DNA from: Serripes groenlandicus
Lineage: Eukaryota > Mollusca > Bivalvia > Cardiida > Cardiidae
NCBI GenBank assembly: GCA_031761405.1
Contig: JASEVX010000003.1
Location: 67,579,756-67,643,755 of the forward strand
Direction: 5' to 3'
Length of the DNA stretch: 64,000 nt
Under the pieces are notes generated by a model that searched no databases, was not told where the DNA came from, and worked only from the letters and a program-made list of their open reading frames with translations. Both the position numbers and the translations under genes were made by a program. Below, piece after piece: positions 10,925-21,547 of this stretch (position 1 is its first letter; every line of letters begins with the position of its first letter).

Positions 10925-11238
10925 GTTAGGAATCATATATCAACCATTTCTAACATACACGGCAGGGCTTCTTCACGACTGCCCCTCTTGTTGGCACCTG
11001 TGACTATGGGACACTCAATAGTAATGGCAGCCATAGTCTGACCCTAGCTGAAACCGTAAGATCCGGCTAAATAGGTCTGAACGATTGGGGTCAATGCAAC
11101 TTTTTAGCTACAGCAGGATTGTGTATGTGGGGATGGGGTGGGATGGGTGGTATTGATTTCATCCCTTATATATTTGTATTTTGATGTAGATGTTTAAAAG
11201 TGTGGGATCAATATCACATTTCCTGGCCGCCGCTATAT

Positions 11239-11769
11239 AGAGAATAACTAACTGCATGTTTTTGATATAGAATTTATGTCACAAGGGAAAAAAGAGGTAA
11301 TTTGGTTAAAATCACGAAACCGTAGGTTGAGTGATTTTACACCAAATTACCCCTTTGTTCCCGAGTGACATAAATTCGATATCAAAAACATGCAGTTAGT
11401 TATTCTATTTATTATATATCTGGAATAAATCTCCCCTTTATTTTAAAGAAACATAAACAATGACTTGGCTTAGGCGTATGAATGTTACGTAACCAAATAC
11501 TGCTGCTTCTATTTGGCGCCAAATGACTAGCGTTATGACGTAAAAACCGCTGACGTGACGTAAAATTCCTAGTATTAAACCCACTTTAAATTCCAAAGAT
11601 GTTCCAAATCTAAAAAAAGTAGTTCCGGCAAAAATGATATCATCACTAGTGATGATATAAAAAAACTAAAAGTGTTATCGTCACAGTGTTAGTTATCATT
11701 TTTTTAAAAATTGATATTGATTTTATGTCACTTAAATTTCAATGCAAAATTTGGATAGGTATGTAATAA
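11239..11769. mobile_element. Copy-1-specific insertion with long hairpin
   Basis: Copies 2 and 3 read CCGCCGCTATATGATATTAA at the matching site (complement near 43132 and 61156). Copy 1 has about 530 bp inserted between CTATAT and TGATATT. The insert opens with a near-perfect inverted repeat at about 11240-11405. Each arm is about 75 bp, from AGAATAACTAACTGCATGTT inward, with an apex around aaccgtaggttgag. A third, direct version of the arm motif (ttgatattgattttatgtcac) lies near the far end. There is no coding capacity, so it looks like a MITE or foldback element. Confidence 0.75.
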
Positions 11770-11805
11770 ATGATATTAACTGTTGAAAGTGGCGTAAAAC
11801 TAAAC

Positions 11806-11895
11806 AAAAAATCCCCATACGGGCGCTTTCTGACGCCTATACAGCAGACGGCATGTAAAAACATTATTGCAAAAGAAGAAATTACTAACTGAGCC
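11806..11895. repeat. Hairpin MITE-like repeat, half copy
   Basis: Contains tttctgacgcctatacagca gacggcatgt and attgcaaaagaagaaatt. It is shared with copies 2 (43020-43090) and 3 (61038-61115). Confidence 0.55.
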
Positions 11896-12109
11896 GAGTG
11901 GCAAGGCACATTTCCTAGCCTAGTTTTTGTAAATTAACACAGGGATCAATCATTGAACATGCATTGTGTTTTACTTGAAGTAATGTTGAAAACCTCAAAT
12001 AAAACAATATATGTGACTTTATATTACATGCTTTTCGGAAGATTGTTGAAAAATAACAGTGGATTTTATCATTATTAAGTTATAGTCTTTTAAGTACTGT
12101 GATGAGATT

Positions 12110-12275
12110 TATTAGTCTTCTACCAATGGGATAACAGTCTATGTAGAAAAGAAGCCAGTTGCTTGGAAAGTTTGTGCGGAAACAAGGACAAACATGAGTA
12201 GGGGAACTGGCCGCCGTGATATGACTTAAACATGTTGAAAACGGCGATAAACCCCAAGCAATCAATCAATACAGG
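12110..12275 (-). repeat. GGCGGCCAGTTCC-type dispersed repeat
   Basis: On the minus strand it reads gggtttatcgccgttttcaa ... atatcacggcggccagttcccc ... agcaactggcttcttttcta. It resembles the TTTTACGCCG...CACGGCGG repeats widespread in molluscs. Related stretches occur at 25545-25760, 42640-42790, 51845-52016 and 60655-60800. An aatcaatcaat tail abuts it. Confidence 0.6.
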
Positions 12276-12334
12276 CACTTTGAAAAACACTAAGATTAAG
12301 CGTAGAACATTTCTTTACAATGAAGGTTTAACTA

Positions 12335-12475
12335 TATAAATGATTTGAAAACATTGTGGCAAAACGAGAAATTGCTTATTCTGATGAATTTCTCCTTTTG
12401 TCGAAATGTTTTCAATGTCGTCTACTGCAGATGTGTCAGAAAGCCTACGATTGTGTGAAAGGGTTTAACAAAAAA
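12335..12475. repeat. Hairpin MITE-like repeat beside GST exon 3
   Basis: Contains gaaaacattgtggcaaaacg, tttctccttttgtcgaaatg, ttcaatgtcgtctactgcag and gtcagaaagcc...gtgtgaaagggtttaa. It ends only about 60 bp before exon 3. The same insertion is in copies 2 and 3, so it predates the duplications. Confidence 0.7.
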
Positions 12476-12533
12476 CAATTATCCTCTAAGTCATTGAGTG
12501 ATACAAAAGTAAAACATGTTGTTGTTATTTCAG

Positions 12534-12693
12534 TGTTGCCATTACGCAATATATAGCCGGATGCAAAGAAAACAAAGTATCAACTCGTTGGTTTGAAGGG
12601 GATGACAAACATCTTGGCGCAAGGATAAAACAATACTTATTCTGGCACGATGGTGGCTTGAGGAAACCCTGTATGGGCTTGTTCGTTCCAATG
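12534..12693 (+). CDS. GSTT: Theta-class GST copy 1, exon 3
   Basis: Acceptor gttatttcag|t, donor atg|gtatgt. It encodes VAITQYIAG, the end of the thioredoxin fold, then the linker and first helix of the all-alpha domain with ARIKQYLFWHDGGLRKPC. This lines up with the ARvdEYLaWqHttLR stretch of theta GSTs. It is 160 nt long, identical in length in all three copies, and ends in phase 0. Confidence 0.93.
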
Positions 12694-13857
12694 GTATGTA
12701 TACTATAATGGAATCATTTTTATAAAGCTAATAGGGCCCTCTTCAGGGCATGGTACAATAACAACATACATACTTTTAAATTAATACATTACAGTGTAAT
12801 CACAGCTTAACCATATATACCTGAACATTTAATGAGTTGTCTCATTTCCAAGGCTTTTGAAATCTTCCGTATCAAGTAGTTAGCTCGATGTTTCGAAGAA
12901 AAGGCCAGCTATACTACTCGCCTCGGCCTCGGCGTTGGCTTCTGCGTCACCGTCTGCGTCTGCGTCGGTGTTGGTGTAACACCTTGGTTAAGTTTGTTGT
13001 ATCAATTCACTTTTTTGTCAAAACCATTACAGATATTACTTTTAAACTTACAACACTTATTCACTATCATTACTTCCATCAACAGACAAGAGTACATAAC
13101 TCTGTCAGGGTATTGGTAAGAATTGCGGCCCTTTTTTTACTTAAAAATTTGTTTAAACTTTTTGTACCAATTCACTTGTTTTCAAAACCGTTACAGATAT
13201 TGCTTCAAACAGACAAGTGTACATAACTCTGTCAAGTTTATTTTAAGAAGTATGGCCCTTTTTTATTTAGAGTTTTGGTTAAGTTATTCATATCAAATCA
13301 ATTTGAGATATAATTTAAACACTTACAGAAATCTTTTGCCCAACAGTACGTTCATCAACAGACAAGAGAAAATAACTCTGTCATGGGTTTTGTAAGAATT
13401 ATGGCCCATTTTCGACTTAGAATTATGGTTAAGTTTTTTGTACCAATTCACCTTTTTTCAAAACCATTAAAGATATTGCTTCGAAACTTACAACACGTAT
13501 TCACCATCATTACCTCCATCAACAGACAAGAGAACATAACTCTGTCAAGGTTTTTGTAAGAATTAAAGACATAAAGTTTTGGTTAAGTTTTTTAATTCAC
13601 TTTTTTTCAAAACCATTACAATTATTGCTCTGAAACTTACAACATTTTTTCACCATCATTTACATCAGCAACAGACTTATTTGATTTAGAATTTTGGTTA
13701 AGTTATTCATAACAAATCATTTTTCTTTCAAAACAATTAGAGATATAGCTTAAACACTTACACCAATCTTTTTACATCATTACCTCCACCAACAGCCGAA
13801 AGTGCATCATTCAGTAACGGTTTTTGTGAGAATTATGACTCTTTTTCGACTTATAAA

Positions 13858-13935
13858 GTACATTGTTTATAAATAATATGATAAATATAAAGTACTTTGC
13901 TTATAAATAATATGATAAATATAAAGTACTTGGTT
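13858..13935 (+). repeat. Short AT tandem duplication
   Basis: Two units of about 40 bp containing aaagtac-ttg-ttataaata and atatgataaatataaagtac. The same duplication is in copies 2 and 3. Confidence 0.7.
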
Positions 13936-14394
13936 AAGTAATTGACGCTTCGACCTATTTAGTTAATACCCGCCCACCACGTGCGTACATAACAACTGTC
14001 GATACGTTAGACAAACAAGACTAAGGTGAGACTGCGCACCGAACGCTCATCCGTCTCGGGCAATTTGTTGTCTAACCTCATCTGCGTACATTGAATTCTT
14101 GGTTGGGCCGTTGAGCCTGTGCATCAACACACTCAGCCGCCTGGTAAAGTAAAAATAAAATGGCTGGTAGAGTAAAACTGAACCGAGATTATAAGTCGAT
14201 AAAGTGCCTTACAAAGCTGTTCCTGGAAAGCATGCTTGACAAAGTTATCTTCTCTTGCCAACATATGGGGGTCAATGACTTGATTGGGTTGAATTTTACC
14301 CAGATTAAAACAAATGACAAGTTTCAAAGCAATATCTGTTGTTTTGAACAAAATCTTGAAAGAGTTACATTCTCTTCTTTACAGATGAGGATCA

Positions 14395-16364
14395 TGAAGA
14401 CAATGACAAATATTTATTGAAAGTATTGAGGCCAACAGCCTATAGTACAAAGTATTTAATTTAATTAACATTAAGCTGATAATGATGTTCATATCATTTT
14501 TATCATTAACATATTTTCATCATACTTTGGGCATTGAAATAAAACATGCAATTCACATTCAACAATATTTGTGTTTAATTTTTGAAATTGATACATGTAT
14601 ATTCTTTGTTCACGATCAATAGTGTTGTGGCGGTAAGTCTTGATGCCAATTTGTGGTTCGAGCAACGGAATTTAGCAAGTATTTGTCTATATGTAAATGG
14701 AATGTCAATTAACAGATATCTTTCAGTATTTAATATATATTTATAATGTTTATAATGGTGGTAACGGCCAGAGTCGTTGATTTGTATGTGCTGGCTTTGC
14801 TTGAAACAGTAAATCAAGCGCTGTTTGAAACATTTTACAAAATAAAATTTTTGGTGTTTCAAACTTTCTGTGCAATCCACACATATATAACCCAAACCGT
14901 AAAGTTTTAACGTAAGTAGTCCAGGTTCTGCGTGCAGCATTATCCAAAGAGTTAAGCCTTATATAACACTTGCGAGGATATCATTTATTTGGCATTACTA
15001 ATAAACGACACCCATATTTATACCGAGTCATCCTGTTTTCGGTTGGTCGGTTGGTCGGTTAGTCCGCTGCAATTTTACTTGTCTGGAGAATAACTATTAT
15101 TGCCCTTTGTTACTTTTTCTTGTCTGGAGAATAACTTAATAAATCCTAGTTGGAATCTAAGAAAACTTCATACAATGGTAGAGCACATTGAGAGGAAGTG
15201 CAGTGTACAATAACCTTAACTTTTATTTAGCTAATAACAGAGTTATTGGACTTTGTTACTTTTTCTTGTCCGGAGAATAACTAAAAAACTACCAAATGGA
15301 ATCTAATAAAACTTCAGACAATGGTAGATCACAATGAGAGGAAGTGCAATGTACAAGTACCATAAATTTAATTTAGCCAATTACAGAGAACTTGCCCTTT
15401 GTTACTTTTTCTTGTCCGGAGCATAACTTAATAACAATTATATGGAATCTAAGAACACTTCAAACACTGATAGCGCACAATGAGTGGAAGTGCAGTGTAC
15501 AAGAACCATAACTCTAATTTAGCTTATTACAGAGTTATTGCTCTTTGTTACTTTTTCTTGTCCGGAGAATAACTTAATAACTGCTGGAACTGGTCTAATA
15601 AAACTTCATACAATGGTAGAGCACATGAAAGAAAGTGAAGTGTACACGAACCATACCTATAATTTAGCTAATTACAGAGTTATTGCCCTTTGTTACTTTT
15701 TCTTGTCTTGAGAAAAACTTTCATTCATAAAAAAGGCCATCAGTGATAACAGTTTAAATAAAGTTCGTGGAAGAACCAAGTTGATGAATACATGAAGTTC
15801 AAGCAAAGTAGGTGTAATTGTATTGTCTCTATTGCTCTGTTATTTATTTCTATTCATTGGGTCCCTAAACATAACTCAAACTTTATTTTCTAATTTTAAC
15901 AAAGACAATCCAAAAATGAACAATACAAGACTACCCCGATCCATAACGTTATCATTTTAAGGTGGGGTTTCTAAATATTTCACTAACTTTCCTATCAGGG
16001 CGGCGTTCGGGAGGTATTAATCACATTGAGTGATAGTTCTAGTTTATACAGTAAGATAAGTAATCAATATAAAGAGGATATCTACCACATTCTCTCAATG
16101 CTACTATGTTTTTTGTTTTACTATTTAATTTTAAATATTGATTACAAAAGTCAAAGTGGTCAGATATAAAAACACATCTGAATATGCGTGCCCCCACACT
16201 TGAGCTCCGTGGCACAATATTGGTTTGATCGTCGAGACAAACAATTTAAAAATATAGTTACAAGGCAATCTGTGATGTTTATTAATAGAAAATGAAGTTT
16301 TCTTTGCTGGAGATGCAAGTTTTAGATGACAAACAAGTGCCATAATTCTGTCAAAAACCTTCAC
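14395..16364 (-). mobile_element. LINE relic in GST intron 3 (copy 1), split by a tandem-repeat insertion
   Basis: Minus-strand remains of the C-terminal part of a non-LTR retrotransposon protein. Positions 16364-16040 carry LFVSTIKPILCHGAQVWG and then LRECGRYPLYIDY, which parallel TPILYYGCEVSGF and ELGRYPLYINR in the LINE at 22 kb. About 1.1 kb of unrelated sequence follows. Then 14947-14575 carries TYVKTLRFG, a frameshift, FVKCFKQRLIYCF, NTERYLLIDIPF and LAKFRCSNHKLAS. Past a stop, VLFQCPKYDE follows in another frame. The 3' end (about 14395-14470) reads ataggctgttggcctcaata ctttcaataaat. Multiple frameshifts show it is dead. Confidence 0.7.
15055..15725. repeat. Tandem array of about 150-bp units inside the LINE relic
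   Basis: About four to five diverged units with gttactttttcttgtccgga, gaataacttaataa, ggaatctaa-aaaacttc and caatggtagagcacaatgag aggaagtgcagtgtac. It sits between the two LINE parts, so it arrived after the LINE. It is preceded by a ggttggtcggttggtcggtt microsatellite. Confidence 0.7.
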
Positions 16365-17196
16365 ATATTTATGTAATCTTGTCTGTTGATTGAGTTTATG
16401 ATGGTTAACAAGTATTGTATGTTTAAAGGCAATATCTTGTTAGTTTTTGAAAAACGGTGGGGTGGTACGGAAAGATCAACTAAGTTCAAGGTACTTTATA
16501 AGTCGAAAAGGGGCCATAATTCTTACAAAATATTCATATGATAGTTAACAAGTATTGTATGTTTAAAGGCAATATATCTAAAGGTTTTGAATCTAGTGGG
16601 GTGTACGTGTATATAAACTATACCCCTAATGTGTATTTTCTTTAAAAATGTGGTGGTATGAAAACTTAATCAAAAGTCTTAGTCGAAAAAGACATAATTT
16701 TTACAAAAGCCTGAGTTATGTACTCTTGTTTGTTAAGCAATATCTTTAATGGTTTTGAAAAAAAGTGAGATGGTACAAAAAACTTAACCAGTGTGAGGCA
16801 CCAACGCCGAGGCGAATTTTCTTCGAAAAGTTGAGCTCAAAATCGTTTGCATTTAAAGCATCAATTTCGCTTTTGTTTAGATTTTCCAGGAGTCTATCTG
16901 AATTATTGCTTTATAGAATGCTCACTTATTGTTTGCACTTCCGCATGCATGTTTTCGTTAGTCCTCTCTGTCTTACCTTAGCCACGCCACGCAAACTCCG
17001 ATTAAGATCTAGAATACATGCTGGCATGGTGTGGCCGACACTCATTGTTAAAAGTTTTAAAACTATACAGATGACTGAATGGCGAACCGGGAAGACCCTG
17101 ATCAGACTGCGCGGAGAATCATGCTGATCTCAGTCGTCTCGGATCGCTGGACAATGTAGGTCGAGTTTCGTAAAATACAGCTCATTCTTTTTTCAG

Positions 17197-17550
17197 TTTC
17201 TGAGTAGAGACTTTGAAGGAAGTTTTGGGCCAAAACAACCGCTGGACGATAAGGTCATTACATCTGCTAAGGATGCCCTTAAAAAAGCCTTGACCACCAT
17301 TCAAAACTATTATCTGAAGAAACAGCAATTCATTGGCGGCAAAGAGATCTCTGTAGCAGACGTCATGGCGTTTAACGAAATCATACAGTTAAGAGTCGTC
17401 GGAATGGAGGGAGAGGTTGAGAGCAGTATTCCAGAGATAAAAGCGTGGATTGATAGGATACAGAAGAAACTCGAGTCCCTTAATTCCGCTTACTCGAAGG
17501 CAGTCAAACAATTGGATGCGTCGACGGCGGCATTTAAAGGTGGAAAGTAA
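17197..17550 (+). CDS. GSTT: Theta-class GST copy 1, terminal exon 4
   Basis: Acceptor cattcttttttcag|ttt. The frame runs 117 codons to TAA at 17548-17550. It encodes the helical C-terminal domain, including FIGGKEISVADVMAFNEIIQ, the conserved GST motif at the start of the helix that forms the hydrophobic core (typically lSlADlvaitEl). The tail is KLDxSTAAFKGGK-like and unremarkable. Copy 1 has Asn in IQNYYL where copies 2 and 3 have Thr. Three ORFs at the same place in other frames are shadows. Confidence 0.95.
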   Translation, partial: FLSRDFEGSFGPKQPLDDKVITSAKDALKKALTTIQNYYLKKQQFIGGKEISVADVMAFNEIIQLRVVGMEGEVESSIPEIKAWIDRIQKKLESLNSAYSKAVKQLDASTAAFKGGK

Positions 17551-17659
17551 AACAGACTCTCAGCCCTCGTCGTATCATATAAATCTATACATTGATAAAA
17601 TGTTTAATTTGTGTTCTCTATACATTACCCCCACATGCTATTTAATGATCCCATTGTCA

Positions 17660-17687
17660 AATAAAATTGTCATTTAAATTAAATAAA
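17660..17687 (+). promoter_or_regulatory. Polyadenylation signals of GST copy 1
   Basis: AATAAA at 17660-17665 and again at 17682-17687, 110-137 bp after the stop. In copy 3 the second one is lost (aaaaaac). Confidence 0.65.
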
Positions 17688-17699
17688 CATTAAAAAACT

Positions 17700-18110
17700 A
17701 CCAAAAAGTGTTCTTTTTTCCCTAAATAAACCCCCTTGTACATAACGGTTTGAGAGAGAATTGTACAAATTGATACTCAGCTGTATTTTGTTTTATTTGC
17801 TTTATCAGATGATGACTTTTTATAGAAAATATGAATTTCTGCAAATATTTCTTCATTTATGCATAAAACTGATTTGAAAATTTAGTGAATTTCCTTATAA
17901 AATCATAACATTTCAGTCCATTGAAAAAAGTGAGCCAAAGTCTATGATAACTTCTTTCATCAAGTTGAGAAAATGTGTGAAGTTTGAACAAAATCCGTGA
18001 CAATGCCTGCCACACTCTCTATATCGGAGAGCAAATGCTTACAGAGAATGGCTATTTAAAATTAGTTGAAACAAAGGCAGTGAGGCGGCATCAGAAAAGC
18101 GCAAAATGAC
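17700..18110. other. 3' flank of GST copy 1, no gene
   Basis: AT-rich sequence shared with copies 2 (36780-37140) and 3 (54800-55140) in inverted orientation. No features were recognised. Confidence 0.6.
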
Positions 18111-19707
18111 AAAATGTTAAAATATCCGTTCTTATGAAAGTGCATGTCTGATTTGTTCCTTCAGCGTCCCTCTTCATAATTCTTGAAGCCATATTGATCG
18201 GTTGAAAGACATAGTTACCAGGTGGTATCAGTAAAGGGGTAAATTGACTTAAGCTTCAAGTGCCATCTCATTCTAATCCACTAGACACATTTCAAGAAAC
18301 GTCACATGAATGTTCCTTTGGTGGTTACTTTGGTACTTGTTCAAAGATATAAATTATTAAAAAAATAGTTTGATGCTGTGCCAGCAGGAAGGGAGTAACA
18401 TGTCTAAACTTTAAAATTCTTCTCCTCTGACATCGCTTATCATATTAAAGATAATTTAGTAGAAATTTTTCTTGTTTGACTCTCTACAATTTTTGCGTAA
18501 ACCGTATTGATTGGTTTTAAGACATGGCAGCCAGACGGCATTAAAAAAGGGGCAAAATAACAAAACTTAATAGTCTCATTTCTATTCAAGTTTAAAAATT
18601 GAGCGAAAATGTTCCTATAGTGATCCTCTATATAATGTTTTCAAGCTGTATCGATTGGTTTGAAAATATAGCTGCAATGCTGCATCAGAATAGGGGTAAA
18701 ATGAACTTTTAGCTTTAAACAAAATATCATCCTAAACCACTGGACCGATATCAACCAAACTTTACAGAAAATGCTACTGGTAGTCCTCTTACAAACTGTT
18801 AAAATATTTAATATCATAACAAATGTCTTTTATTGATCAGTTTCATTTACTGTGTCCACTCCTAGCAGCTTCGTTCACACTCTAGATACAATTATCTCCT
18901 TTGTTAGCAGTTACACATATGCTATCATTCAGGCGATCGATTCAGGGCCTCGCTTGCCCTCTGTTTTGGAGATGCAAAACTCGTTAGTACATTATTTTTG
19001 GTTTAGGCCTTATTATATAAATTTGTTCATTTTTATACAAATTTTCTGTTAAAATAGAAGCTTGCACTCGATTTCATTTAACAGACACTAAAAGTAAAGT
19101 ATAATACTATAGATAAACCACCAGAAAATCATTCAAAACACAACTGTTTTGGTGGATTACACTTTGTTTACAGTTATCATTGTAAACATTAATATATTGC
19201 TTACTCTGAATGCATCGGTTGTTCCAGTATAGTCAATATATAGGAAGACTCTGTACTGTCATGAATGTTTATGGTGGGAATTCCATAGAGCTAGTGGTTA
19301 ATATGATCATTTAGACAAGAGGGTCAACATGGCACTAATTCGATCACCGTTATAGTATAGTAGCAAATGTTACTGCTAATAAAGGTGAACATTTGATCAA
19401 TAGCTTATCAGTAAAGGACATTTGTAATAATGCATTAAATCTTTGTACAGTTTCAAAGAGGACCACCACAGGAACATTTCTTGTTATTGGTCCATTGGTT
19501 TAAGAGGAGATGATTAAATTAGCTAAATGTTCCCTTAACCCATTTCAACCAATCAATATTGCTTGACAAGTTATGTACAGTGTCACTAAAGGAACTCTTC
19601 TGCTAAAACTTCCTGAAAATCAGACGAAATTTTTGATAAGAATGGAATGTAAAGTTTTGTCATTTTGCCCATTTTCTGATGCCGCCTCGTTGCCATGTTT
19701 TTCAACC
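18110..19707. repeat. Diverged tandem repeat, units of about 170-190 bp
   Basis: Repeated blocks with ggcagccag-cggcatcagaa aaggggcaaaatgaca, aattcttctcctctga, tggaccgatatcaaccaaac and ttcctttggtggtcctcta. Related blocks are at 830-1080, 1500-2000, 36000-36780, 52600-53400 and 54000-54780. The stretch up to about 19132 matches copies 2 and 3. From 19132 to the gap it matches copy 3 only. Confidence 0.7.
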
Positions 19708-19907
19708 NNNNNNNNNNNNNNNNNNNNNNNNNNNNNNNNNNNNNNNNNNNNNNNNNNNNNNNNNNNNNNNNNNNNNNNNNNNNNNNNNNNNNNNNNNNNN
19801 NNNNNNNNNNNNNNNNNNNNNNNNNNNNNNNNNNNNNNNNNNNNNNNNNNNNNNNNNNNNNNNNNNNNNNNNNNNNNNNNNNNNNNNNNNNNNNNNNNNN
19901 NNNNNNN
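19708..19907. other. Assembly gap, 200 N
   Basis: Exactly 200 N, the usual placeholder for a gap of unknown length. GST copy 1 and the satellite region are therefore joined by scaffolding only. Confidence 0.98.
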
Positions 19908-21036
19908 CAGCCAGCTGCGATAAATCTGGTAGAATCCGGCTAGTGCGACTCGGAGCCAGACTGAGGTGACTTCACCTGGCATGCTTCAATCCACCGTCCA
20001 ATCCATCTATCTCGAACAATGGGCACGCCAAAACGGGGGTGAGACCACTCTGTCGGCCCAACTCCGGCTGGGTTCTGCAGCCGGCTGCGATACATCCGGG
20101 TGGAATCCGGCTAGCGTGTCTTGGAGCCAGAGTGTGTCACTTTCATTTGACATATATGTCAGGATGCCAGTTAAACTTCTCTAATTTCCAGCCGGAGTTG
20201 GCCGGAGTTGGCCGGAGTTGGGCTGCCAGAACGCCAACTTCATGTGAACATTGCAGCCAGCTGCGATAAATCCGGGCGGAATCCGGCTAGTGCAACTCGG
20301 AGCCAGAGTGAGGTACTTTCACCTGACACATGTCACGATGCCAGTTAAGCTTTTTAATTCGAACAGGACGGGTGCAAAGTCGGGAATATGTCGGTAAATC
20401 CCAACTCCGGCTGGGTTTTGCAGCCGGCTGCGATACATCCGGGTGGAATCCGGCTAGCGTTTCTGGGAGCCAGAGTGTGTCACTTTCATCTGACATATAT
20501 GTCAGGATGCCAGTTAGACTCTCGAATATCCAGCAATTTCCAGCCGGAGTTAGCCGGATTTGGGCTGCCAAAACGCCAACTTCATATGAAGATTGCAGCC
20601 AGCTGCGATAAATCCGGGCGGAATCCGGCTAGTGCAACTCGGAGCCAGAGTGAGGCACTTTCATCTGACACATGTCACGATGCCAGTTAAGCTCTCGAAT
20701 TCGAACAGGACGGGTGCAAAGTCGGGAATATTTCGGGAAATCCCAACTCCGGCTGTGCATGGCAGCCGGCTGACGGAATTTGGCGAAACCGGATGTCATG
20801 CAACAAGAAGTCAGTTTGCGGCGCTTTCACCTGGCATGCTTCAATCCGCCGTCCAAGCCATCTATCTCGAGCAATAGGCACGCCAAAACGAGGGCGGGAG
20901 CCACTCTGTCGGCCCAACTCCGGCTGGGTTTTACAGCCGGCTGCGATAAATCCGGGTGGAATCCGCCTAGCGTGTCTGGGAGCCAGAGTGTGTCACTTTC
21001 ACCTGGCATATGCCAGGATATGCCAGGGCGAGTGTA
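19908..21036 (-). repeat. GC-rich satellite, one higher-order unit, reversed
   Basis: Reading the minus strand from 21036, the monomer types appear in the order C-D-B-A-B-A-E, the same as the basic unit of the 27-33 kb array. Monomers are about 150-190 bp, each starting near AACTGGCATC, then a dyad and GTGAAAG. Monomer starts in the B/A part are 171-174 bp apart. The array ends within the C-type dyad (cctggcatatgccagg followed by a repeated atatgccagg). The short open frames here are a by-product of GC richness. Confidence 0.85.
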
Positions 21037-21547
21037 GCTTACCCCAAAAAGCCCGCATTGAAGCCATAATTTAGCTTTATTCATAATGAATGAGACGACT
21101 ACACATCGTTGCAGAAGGCAACACAGTTATTGAAATGATTTTGTATAAGTTCAATTTATGTCAAAGAAGTGTCTGTGTGTTCCCAGCTCAAGGAAGTTAG
21201 AATGAAATTAATAGACTTCTATGGAATAAATATATCCTCTCTGCAGTAGTGAATTTACTATTAATCAAAGTATATGTAGCAACTGCATACTTTGAGCAGT
21301 ATAATGATCCCTGATAAAAGTAAATATATAATGCCAGATGATGGTAACTTGGTCAAAATATGAGAAGCAGATAATCAAAAGTGATTGTATCTTAAAGTTT
21401 TAAATTTTGAAATAAAAACATTAACTGATAATGAAACAAATATTTTGATTGGTAACGGAATAGTTGGTTATTGAAAACATGGGATTATCTCTTGATTGAA
21501 TTGTCCCAAACAATAAAATATATGCAATTCTAAAGAGGCCTACCATA
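21037..21547. other. Unique-looking AT-rich sequence, no gene
   Basis: Lies between the reversed satellite and the LINE 3' end. No coding or repeat structure was recognised. Confidence 0.5.

Larger units (their letters stand above)
10925..12533 (+). other. Intron 2 of GST copy 1
   Basis: 1,609 bp, against 1,079 bp in copy 2. The difference is the copy-1-specific insertion at 11239-11769. It also holds a GGCGGCCAGTTCC-type dispersed repeat (12110-12275) and two hairpin MITE-like copies. Confidence 0.75.
12873..16845. mobile_element. 4-kb foldback structure in GST intron 3, copy 1
   Basis: The ends are inverted: AGCTCGATGTTTCGAAGAAAA...CGCCTCGGCGTTGG at 12882-12945 against its complement at 16797-16845. 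Inside each end is the same diverged tandem unit of about 160 bp in opposite orientation (aactctgtcagggt-tttgtaagaatt...ggttaagttttttgtaccaattcac). The left arm is about 12980-13860 and the right arm about 16370-16790. The inside carries an antisense LINE relic and another tandem array. No transposase was seen, so this is either a foldback element or two inverted copies of a repeat. Confidence 0.6.
12694..17196 (+). other. Intron 3 of GST copy 1, filled by repeats
   Basis: 4,503 bp. Nearly all of it is the foldback structure described below, plus 350 bp before exon 4 that contains gaaccgggaagaccctgatc agactgcgcgg, a repeat style frequent in bivalve sequence. Copies 2 and 3 have introns of 4,567 and 4,559 bp with the same content. 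Confidence 0.75.

Noticed and set aside
10731..11003. 90-codon frame starting upstream of GST exon 2 (also 43368-43640, 61511-61792)
   Set aside because: It only extends exon 2 into both introns. The GST match is limited to the part between the splice sites.
16765..17127. 120-codon frame before GST exon 4 (also 55782-56087)
   Set aside because: Lies over a dispersed repeat in intron 3, differs by frameshift between copies and has no domain.
18852..19052. 66-codon hydrophobic frame downstream of GST copy 1
   Set aside because: No homology recognised, and it is not preserved in copies 2 and 3.
19573..19982. Frames running through the N gap
   Set aside because: Most of their length is N, so they have no content.
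19966..21084. Many overlapping 60-100 codon frames in the satellite blocks (also 27462-32849)
   Set aside because: They follow the monomer period on both strands and in several frames, restart in every unit and resemble no protein. They come from a stop-poor GC-rich repeat.
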